64,000 nt of DNA, taken from NCBI RefSeq assembly GCF_023343835.1, contig NC_064435.1, positions 89,126,788 to 89,190,787 of the forward strand. Direction: 5' to 3'. The notes under the pieces are model-generated. The model ran no database searches and was not told where the DNA came from. It saw only the letters and a program-made list of their open reading frames with translations. Made by a program: the position numbers and the translations under genes. The DNA is from Lagopus muta (lineage: Eukaryota; Chordata; Aves; Galliformes; Phasianidae). Positions 49,301-60,300 of this stretch are shown here, one piece after another (the first letter of the stretch is position 1; each line of letters begins with the position of its first letter).

Positions 49301-52300
49301 ACTTTGCCCACAGTTTACTTTACAGCTTGCAGCAAATGCCACGTGCTTCCTATCAATTTCTACAGCATTACTTTTTGGGTTGACCTTGAAGCACCACTTC
49401 TCCCAAGCTCAAGACTAGCGCATCCCTAAGAGTAAAAAATCAAGCAAAAGTGGCAGGAGACCTCTGTAGGTGAGCAAGGAACTCATGGAAAAACTCAAAG
49501 GGAAAAATAAAGTTTATGAATCTTAGAAAAAGGGCCTGACCACTTGGCAGTAATACGGGAACACTGTCAGGGCCTGCAGAAATGTAATGAGCAAGGCTAA
49601 GGTCCACCTGGAATTAAATCAGACAAAGGAGGTCAAGGACAACAAGAAAGGCTTTTTCAAGTATGTCAGCAGAACCAAGGAAAGGCTGAGAAATCTGGGA
49701 CTTTTCAGTCTGGAGAAGAAGAAGGTTATGAAGGTTATGAGAAGGGATCTCATCGCTATTTAAGGTATCTCAAGTGCAGGAGTCAAATGGATGGGGCCAC
49801 GCTCTTTTCAGTGGTGTGCAGTGACAAAACGAGGCAACAGGCAGAAACTGCAAAACAGGAAGTTCCACACAAATATAAGGAAGAACTTTTTTACTGTCAA
49901 GGTGACAGAGCACTGGAACAGCCACCAAAATAGGCTGTGGAGTCTCCTTCTCCGGAGATATCCAGAACCCACCTGGACACTTTCCTGTGCAGCCTACTCC
50001 AGGGAACCTGCCTTGGTAGTGTATAGGAACTGCTAGGTCACAGCCTGAACCAATGACTGAGCACCTAGTAAAGAGGACTGGCCAGTCCTGGGAGCACAGG
50101 TACAGGCAGCTCACCTGTGCAACTGGAAGGGGTGCAGTTTAAGGCTCTGGGAAATATCTCTCTACTTAGAAGACAGTTTTCCTTGGGGAGTTTTTTCCAG
50201 CGAGCCCTTATCTTCAGAGTGGGGTAAGATATTCCTTTCTTACTATCAGATTGTGACTAAATACCTTTCTAGGATTATCTGAAAACAGGTCAGAGGCAAC
50301 TACTAAGTGCTTCTACTTCATACCATGCAGCAGGGAGGTTAGACTTGATGATCCCAATGGGTCCCTTCCAGCCCCTTAGATTCTGTGATACTTAAAGGCT
50401 AGAGCATTGCTCAGCAAAATGTCTCTAAGTCTTCAGAGTACTAAAAGTTCAGCTTTTCTTCAACTATGCAAAATACCTGTTTAGTTAAATTAAAACTCTT
50501 TAAACTAATTTAGATAGGAGGTCCCTATGTAATATTAAGCTTGATTTGTTAGGTGTGCCATGGAATACAGACGTGGTTAAAATGATGAAACTAGATTGTA
50601 TTTCCCAGGTGCAACAGGTAAAGTGAAAAAAACCCAACAAACCAGAGTGTAATTAATCAGCTTAAGTAGTTAAAGATTAATAGATGACAATATTGCTCAG
50701 TCTGTAACACTGGCGTTTGCTTTCCTTAGGTCAGGTCACACTTCTGGCATGGAAGCATCAAACAATAACTTAGAAAATGTAAGTTGTTGCTTTCTTTTTC
50801 AGCTTTTCAAAAACCTGATGAAGGCACCCCAGAGCTTTGCAACACACGCAGTATCAAACAAACCTGCCACATGGTCCCAAATTTACTCAAGTTCTCACCC
50901 TTGATAGTTAAAATTCTTACACTTTCCACTCCGTGATACTTTTAAAATTCTGTTCCTAAAATATTTTTTTAAATATTTTTAAAATTTAAATATAAAATAA
51001 AAATTTAAATAAAAAATAAAAAATAAATAATATAATAATATAAAAAATAAAAAATAAATAATATAATAATATAAAAAATAAAAAATAAAAAATAAAATTT
51101 AAATATAAAATAAAAGTTTAAAATAAGGATTACTATTTATAAGTCTCTAATATTTCAAGACATGAGTGAAATAATCTGAAGATGTTTCTTTGTATAGAAG
51201 GATATTGGCAGGTCGGACAATAAAGAGACTGTTCTAACATCAATGTTCCAGCATCTACCTCCTGTTCTGTTAGCAAATAGGAATAGTCTCACAGAAAGAA
51301 AAATGACTCACCACAGTTACTCTCGCCATCATTTAGATAACGATTAATTAAGTTTTCCATCCACAGCTGGTAGCAAATACAGCGCTTTGTTATAGGATCA
51401 CAATGTCCATGTCCAGAGCATTTTAAAAGACATGCTAAGAACAATAACAAACATAAGTTAGCTGTATAAATAGACAACTTGCTATGCATTCCCTTACTGT
51501 GAGACTAGGTAGGTGGTAAAGCATCTAATTCATAACCTTGATGTCATGTATTAAGCAGGTGTGCGTTTCAGCAGGCTGTGAAGAGAAAGATGAGACTATC
51601 TTATGCATACAATGCTGAAATTGTACGCAAGTTGAGAACAGATTCATCCAACCACAAGTAATGATGAGCTGAAGTTGCAGAGTTCAGGCTTCCTCCTTCA
51701 TTTATGACATATTTGTAAGAGCTTTTAGAGTACCTGAGATCTCAGGAATGCCAGTGTTACCAAGCATTGTAAGACAAGCATCACACCACCACCAAAGTGC
51801 ATTTCAGTATTTCGTAACTGAATTGAAGGATCTGAACAGTTACACATCATATGCTTACAGCAGAATCTGTAGACATACAGATACATCATACGCTTACAGC
51901 AGAATCTGACAGAACAACATGTCACGTTAGAATAAAGTAAGGTTATTCCTCTTAAACTTATAGTGGCAGATTTGCTGTGTGCAGCAAACTATTAAGCAAT
52001 ATTTTCAAGTGATGCCTATATATTCTGGTAACCCAAGTGTGTTCACAATAAAACAACAGCCCTTTTCAACACATGAACAAAATCAGAATTTGCGACTAGT
52101 TTTAGTGCTACAGTTGCATACTCTGTTTGCATTTGGATTGTTATCTGCTGATTTTTAAGTGATAGAGGAAGTCGTATCTGTAATATGAGTGTCATACAGG
52201 GGCCATGTTGCTACTACAGCTTAACGTCAGGCTAGGCTTTGAAGTTCAAGCAAAAGTTCACTATGAAACCCCCTAGGGCCCACTTATGATGCAAATATAA

Positions 52301-54365
52301 TCTCCTTAGAAGATACTGTGAACCCAGTGATGAGCTGACCATTTATACACCTTCTACTGAACACTAAAAGCCTTGAAGAGACATGGAACGTTCTATAGTA
52401 TGGCTATGGTGAGGTTTGCTCATCTTCCAACAAAAGATTATACGAGTAGTGTATCTTTCTCCTTGTTTCCCAGGTTTTCCTGATCTATGTCAGATAAGGC
52501 TTTATCCATAACAGCAGGCAAAAGCATATCTTTAAAAGAACACAAGTAACTGGTACTGGTTTAACACACATGAGCATGCATTTTAAGTATCATCCTCAAC
52601 GTCATCTTCCAGAAAGAAAAATCCCAGGCACCAGATGGTAAACATACCAGCTGTGTCAACTCGCAGGACTTTAAAAAGCAGAAAGTCAGCCTTCTCTTTC
52701 AGAAGCTGCACGTGCAGAGTTCGAGACACATCTGATGCCTTGATCACCTTGGAAGGATGCCCATTCTGCACGTAAAACACAACTGCAGTGCTGTAGAAAG
52801 AACAGTATGGGTTAGGGCTGCTGTCTGAGATTACTTGTGTCAGGTATTCAGTTGACAGCCTTCAGTTTCGCTTGTTTCTGAATAGCAAATATCACTACTG
52901 ATACAGATTAGGGAATTATGTCTATAATCAGCCACCTCTATCCAAATATCACGGCAACTATTTTATTCTGAGCCAGAAGCACCAGTAGGTTCTTGAGTTT
53001 CTTCACAGCAGAAGTGTGAGAACAAGAAAGGTCTTCCTGACTCTCACTTTATGAGAAGAATGTACTCAATGTCTGCTTTCACTCCACTTGTCTAGTACCT
53101 ATCACAAAGCATCCTGAAGCAGTCAGAGGAAATCTAGAAAATTCAAGAAGTGTTGGTAGTACTGATCTCATCCAACATCATGTGCTTCAGGGAACAGCTC
53201 TAGTTGAGAAGTAGCAGTTGGAAGCTGCAATTCAACACAGAATCTTTAAGTCTGGAAAAGAAAACTAAAGTTCATTTAATCTGACCATCAATCTATCACA
53301 ACCTGTCACTCAGTGCCACATCTCCCTTTCCTTGAAAATCTCCAGACATGGTGACTTCCAACACTTTCATGGGCATCCCGTTCCAATACCTCATGATTCT
53401 CACTAAAATAATTTTCTTCCTAATATTCAACCTGAACTTAAAGGTACTATAGCCACAGACACTGGATTTTCTTTTCCTTTTTTTAATGTTAAGAGCTTCC
53501 CATAGAGGTGAATAAATACAAACATAGATTTTTAAATCACCGAGCAGTTAACAAGAAGTAATTCAGAGTATGATGTCAACAGGTTTTTAACAATCATGCT
53601 GCATCTGGCCACTTCCACCCCTCTAACACAAATAGAAAAGATATTTACTTTGGAGTAGGATACTGTATGTAGAATACTGCAAAATCTGCTCGTTTTTCTA
53701 TGAAAAAATGATTTTTTCTCATCAGTAACCTGGGCAAATGTATATAAGGTACTTAAAAGTATCAGAAGCTTAGAGAGGAAAAAAGGGGAACCAAAGTAAG
53801 CGTGATGAGATACAGCTGGAAACTTATTTTGAAATACAGTATTTGCTTCACTGTGAGAAGGTCTGTCCATCTTATGCCAGCCAGCATTTGGGAAAAATAG
53901 TAACTCTACATGGAACAGAGACACTGAAATTCTGCATGAACTTTCTTTGAAGGAATAAAAGATAATTAAGGGAATAAAAAAAGATAATCTATGCAGAGGA
54001 TTTTTAAAAATAAAATATTAAAAAACCAAGCTCTTGGAGAGCTCACTTCATCAATTTCCTACCACAACAGAGGAAACTCACTTCTTAAAATATATACAGC
54101 AGCATCTTCAATAACATTTTCTACAGTATTTTGCAACTAACTGCGAGCTGTGAAAGACTTGATGAAAATCATAAATCTTCCTGGCACAGCAGGGCATCTT
54201 TGTACCTTATATCTGAGAATGCTTGTATCTTCTGAACTTTGATATCTGAATCCAAGACATTCAGCAATACAGCTAGTTGTCTCACCAGTGTGTCCTTCTG
54301 CTGTTCACTCAGCTGTCCCACCTCAACTTGCAGAATCAGCTCCACCAGACCACTCTTTTTGGGAT
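46336..54365 (-). CDS. KIAA0319: KIAA0319 linker, Cys-rich, transmembrane and tail exons
   Basis: Exons in transcription order: 54206-54365, 52648-52790, 51312-51434, 48881-48971, 47383-47474, 46336-46514. They encode a linker ([27 protein letters not shown]), a Cys-rich EGF-like stretch ([17 protein letters not shown]), then a helix with [20 protein letters not shown] followed by CICCCK, a cluster suited to palmitoylation. The tail has basic [11 protein letters not shown] and then YTIL, a YxxPhi motif of the kind that binds AP-2 in clathrin endocytosis. The stop TAA is at 46336-46338. The acceptor of the 47383-47474 exon is a NAGNAG pair. Confidence 0.94.
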
Positions 54366-57300
54366 CTAACAGAAGAAAGACACGGTCTGGTATCAGAGCC
54401 AGGAAAATATTTCAGCACTGAATGAAGACAACATGTGGTATTACAATTACTTATCAATACTGTATATCCCTGCATAAGACCAACATCACTTATAAGCCAC
54501 CCCTTTTGTGTTCCTACAAAAGTACTTAGCCTACTTTTTCACATTATTTCTGAAATAAATCTGGTAAGATAGCAATTACACCTTTTATCAGTTTATCCCT
54601 TTTATCAGGGAAAAAAACACTGCAGTGTGTATTTCAGCATTACCACATCTCTGTGCAGAAAAACAACATCTGTTTCCCACAATGCTGCCACGTGAAGGTC
54701 TGAGGTAGGTGCTAGGTAAGTCTAATTTTTAAGTTACCTGCCAGTGATCTACTACTGGCTACCAATGAGGAAAAGGGATGCAAAGACAGACTCACAGGGT
54801 AGTATCCAAGACTTAGGGAATGAGCCTAAATGGGGACAGTCAGATTCAGAAATACCAAAAATATTTCTCTTCAAACATGAGAAATATATTCAAATAATAT
54901 TTACATTTGCAAACAAAACAAGCTTCACAGACATGCAATGATACTTTTGAGCCAACTACCACATGACTACAGTCAATAATAAAGTGAGGAAGAAATAATT
55001 GCCCAAGAACCAGACAAACATGAAATCTGACAGACTTGCCTCACATTAATTTCCTGAAAACCCAACTCATTGTTCCCATCACATAACCACTGAGTTTACA
55101 ATTGAAGACAAGACTATATATGAGCAATATCAGACCATGACAAGCCAATTTAAAACATTCTGCAAGTCCTGGGTGTTTGTTTTTGTTCTTCAGAATAAGA
55201 GAAGGAAAAAGCCAACACAAACACATTATTGCAGCATTTGTACTTAAACTTAATGCACAGCTCACATCTTGCTACTTGCCAAACCCATCAATAATTACAA
55301 AAACAAACAAGAAACTACAATGTATGACAGAAAACCAATAAGTAGCTAAATGAAAACATTAAGTGCTGTTATTTAACCTGGTAGGTGGCTCAACATCACA
55401 CAGTCATTTGCTCACTTCCCCTCTTCCCAATGATGCACAAGCAATTGCTCCGAGGAGTGGAAGACAGCAAGATGCAGTGCCACCCTCTACAAAACTTGTG
55501 CTTGATGTCATATGGTATGGAATATACCTTTGACCAGTTTAAGTCTGCTGTCCTAATTCTATTCCCTCCCAGCTCCTTGGGCTCTTTGCTGTGAACAGCC
55601 TTGGCTTAGCAGGCAAGTATAAACATCAGTGAGTTATTAATGTTGTTTTTCTCCTAGAACCCAAACACAGCATAATAGCAGACACTCCAAATAAAGCAAT
55701 CCTGTCTCATCTGAAACTAAGAGAGTAAGATGTGTAATTTTCAGATATTTATCTAGGAGAGCAATGCTGCAAATGGGAAAGAAGAACTCCGACACGTCTT
55801 GTTCAACACACAAAATGCCAACTGAGAGAAGTGCAAGAAGATGACAGGAAGAGAGAATTATTTGTGTTTTAGCCTGGCAAAATCTTGTCAACACTGGAAG
55901 AAGAGAAAAGAAGAACAAAGATGAGGTATTCACAACGTATCGATGACCTTTTAATTGTCATACCAGGCCGCACTTCAACAGTAGCAGAGTCAATATCTGA
56001 ATCTCCTTTGGCATCTGTCACTTGCAAGTGAAAAATATAGATTCCTTCCACCAGGTTTGTTAGCTGCAATACTGCTTCATGGTCTGAGCCAAGGATCACA
56101 TCCTGCAAAAATAGGCACCAGCATGGTTATACCCTCAGATAAAATTGCAGATACGAATATCAACTCAGGTATCTGATAGGACAGTGTGAGTTCTTGCTTT
56201 AGCTTTATGACAAATGTGATCTATCCACAATTCATAGCAGAATAATGCAAATTTGCAAGTGGGAGTTAATAAGGATCTCTGCATACAGATTCTTTTCATT
56301 AAAACAAAACACAAAACAAACAAAAAAAGACCTCGGATAGAACAGCTGACATCCTCAAGTCCCCATCTACCTGAAAGCCCGAGACAGTCACATTATTATT
56401 TCTCAATTTTACTCTAGTATCATTAGTTCTGCTTTTTTATATATCATTTCCTCTCCTTGAGGTTTATGAATTTTCAACATTTCTGCCAGCTGTAACTGAA
56501 ATCTCTCCAGTCCTCCTCATATACTTAAGTGAATTACTTCTAGAAGCTTTGCTATCATCTTCCCTTCTCCTCTCGCAGTTCTTACCAATTTGCACTACTG
56601 AAAATGACACAAGCTACTTGAACCAAAGCATTAGAGAGAGCTGAGGAGATAAATCAGATGTAGACAGCATCCTCTACTGCATCTCATGAGTCATCCCTGC
56701 TTGCCCTTCTGCAGTGAACAACAAACCTTAGAGCTGAATTCGAATCCAGTTAAAACCTTCAAAAAAACTTACCCCAGCTGCTGGGCTTTGACCATCCCGA
56801 ATCCACAGATACGACACAATCCCTTGGTCATCAGCAGATCTTGAGCCATCCAAGGTAACAGAGTTATTGGGAAGCACCAGAACATGCTTCCCACCAGCAT
56901 GTGCCCGGGGTGGACTGTTGTTTTCTAGCCATAAAAGTAGTGGAGAAGAATTTGCTTTCAATTCATGCAAGATGTGACCACCATTGCCAACACACCCACA
57001 CTTTAATTCTCTACCCTGATGATTACAGGCACTAACAAGAGAATCTTGTATCAAAGGGACAGGAAAAAGATGAGCGGTTATACAGAATTTGGCTCTGGAA
57101 TTACAATAATCTGACAAAAGCAGCTCTGCACCCTGAATAGAACACTGACAAGAAATATTATCCAAAAAATATATTTCAAAGCACTGTGGGGTACTCTATT
57201 CATAGTCCCACAGTAACTTTTGCATCTGATCACCTTTTTCTACCTGCCTCAGAAACACAGCTCAGCATGAGAGCACTATGCTGCGCTCTGTGTAATAGAA

Positions 57301-60300
57301 GCTTGTGTGAAATCTTACTTTTTCATATCTGTATTTAAGCAAAGTATCCAATAATAACTACAGATCCTGAATGCTTTTTGCTCACTGCAAAAGTGAAATT
57401 ATAACATGAACTGTGAGAGAAGCATGAAAACATTTTCTTTCCAGAAGTCAGACATCACTGACTTCTGTGTAGAACACAACTGGAAAGACAGAGCTCTGGA
57501 AAGCTGTGATGATAAATGAAATGCCTCACTGGTCTGATTATTAGCTGGAGAGAGAGGGGGAGAGAAAAGGTCGGGTGGAAGGCAGAGAGATGTAAAAGCA
57601 GAAAGTGATTTTAGCAGTTACTTGCAATACTCCTTTATTACAAAATGGAAGTTATTCTTCTTGAATCCCTTGAAAGACGACAACAAATACATTAGCCGTT
57701 CCTGTTCTGAGTTTCTTTACACTGTCAGTGACTAAACTAACTGGCAAGCTGCCTACTACATCCTAAGCAGCAGCAATAGGCTTACCTTCCTTCACAGTAA
57801 TAGACAGCACACATGCACTGCTTAACCCCTGCTGGTCTTGAACTGTCAGTCTGAAGCGATAGGTGCCAACCTGAAGACCAGACACAGTTGCTATTGCTTT
57901 GTCACCATTTTCCATCTGCACGTAGCTTGGCCCACTGAAACAAAACATCTCATAAAAATAATTTGTCAAAGCCAGACAAAATTCTCTCAGAGCAGCACCA
58001 CTCATATCATTTGCTGTTATGGATATAACTGACAGTAAAGAAATTAACACAGTGAGTTTAGATTAGAGAGTTCATAACTGCTTCTTTTTCTAGAAATTCC
58101 AATCACTCAAGCAGCACACATACCCTCATTAGAAGAGCAGAAAATGCACCTCAGTTCAGCCTCCTTGCTGAACTATTCTGTGGGAGCATATGCAAATGCT
58201 GCTGGCCTAAAAGTCACTTACAACACATAGTGGGTGCCAACAAATTCATTTCTGTACTGTGGACAGGACAGCTGCACAAACGAATACCTTTGTTCTTTTA
58301 TTAAGGATCAATTAGCTCTGTATTTGAGCATACAATTACAAGCTTCTCTACAGCATTTTTAATCACTATTCAACAGTGCTTCAGTCATTGCTAATGAAAG
58401 CTCTGGCTAAAGGGATTGTTTGGATAATTTTTCCTTTGTTATCAACAAACTGAAGAGATTATGAAAGCACTGACAGGAAAAAATTACACATTCCAGGAGA
58501 GCACCTCTGCCTGTTGCCCTCCTTAATGGAAGATAAGAGAGTTCCTATAATTTCCTCATAAAATAACTTTGTGACTCCAGGTTTCAAGATGACACAGAAT
58601 AAAACATAAGCAAGCCCAGATGAATTTAGAATTCTTATCTCTCAACCTATTACCACCTAAGGAGGAAAACTCTCAAAGCAGTTTTCAAACACTCAAATAC
58701 TTTCAACAGTATTAAGAGGCTCTGGAAGTCAAGTAATTTCTCTTTTTTTCCTTCCCTCTTTTTTTTTTTCCCCTCTGAACTGTAGATTAGTAATATATCT
58801 CTTTAGGTACCTGATTACCTGATATTTTCCCAATGATAGAGGACAATGCCTTGGTCATCTTGGCTTCTGCTTCCATCCAGTGTAGTACTTTCTACTGGGA
58901 ACGTCAATTCCTTGTCAGGGCCAGCCACTGCTACTGGAGGGCTGTTATTTTCTGTAAAAATAAGATTTAATGTATCACACTTGCTGGTTAGTTGCTAGCA
59001 AAGACTGTTAATCAGCAAGAAAGATTTTACACAGAATATAAAATTAGAAGCCTGCCAGGAGGCTCAAAAAGCATGAACCAGAGATTCAGAGAACCACACA
59101 GTGGCTTAAGTTGGAAGGCATCTCTGGGTACACCTGGTCCAGCCCCTGCTCAAACAGGGAAACCCAGAGCAGTTGTTCAGGCTCATGTTCAGGCTTCTGA
59201 AGATCTCCAAGAGGAGACTCCACAGCCTGTTTAGACAACCTGTGCCAGCGCTCCATCACCCACACAGCACACAGGTGTTCCAGGTGTTCAAAGGAAACCT
59301 ATTGTGTTCCAGTTTATGCCCACTGCCCTGGCATTGGATGCCACTGAAGAGTATGACTCCATCTTCTCTGCAAACTCCCTTTGGGTATACATGCCAATAA
59401 GACCCCCTTCTGCTCTCCCCTCATCAACCAGGTTGGTGATTTGATAATAGGAGTTTATCTGGTTGGTTAGGCATGACTTCCTTCTGGTGAACCTGAGCTT
59501 GAGGATTTTCTTGTTCTTCTTGTCCCTGGAAATGGTTTCTAGGATTAAGTTTTCCACCACTTCCTAGTGATTGCATATAGCATACACAAATCAGTAAAAA
59601 GTACTTGGTGGGAGAGACCAGCTCTGCAACTAGTCAAATTCCACAGCACGTTCTTCCCTGTTTCAGTTACATCTGAAGGCACAGTAACACTCCATGAACT
59701 CTGTAGTCTGCTCAAGTACACTGTATAAAAGTGTTTTATGACAGGAGTGGTGTGGTATTTATCTGCCTCTACCACTCTGACCACACAAATGTGGTAAAGA
59801 AGATACCGGGCCAAGTTTCCTGGCGCTCAAGGTCTATGCAATGCCACTAAGCTAGTCTCAATTTCAAGCCTTTGAGGATTTGGTGAAAAAATATAACTTA
59901 TTATTCTGTTCCCAAATGTTGTTGTTGTGGCATGGCAAACCACCAACGCTACTATTCTCCTGTATATTCATTTCCACTTTAACCTGAATTCAGCAATAGC
60001 TCCTTCCTACTTCAACACTGTCACCAATCTAAAACATACCACCCATACATGTTGTACTTGCAATTCACATTCCTGGTTCCTTTGGTAAATGCCCATTGCA
60101 AAGTTTCCCTAAAAAGGGTCATTGACATTTAAGAGGAAATTCTTTATTCAGAGGGTGGTGAAGCACAGGAAGAGGTTGCCCAGAGAAGCTGTGGATGCCC
60201 CACTCCTGGAGTGTTCCAGGCCAGTTTCAATGGGGCTTTGGTCTTGTGGGAAGTGTCCTGGCCCATGGCAGGGGGGGTGGAACTAGAGTATCTTTAAGGT

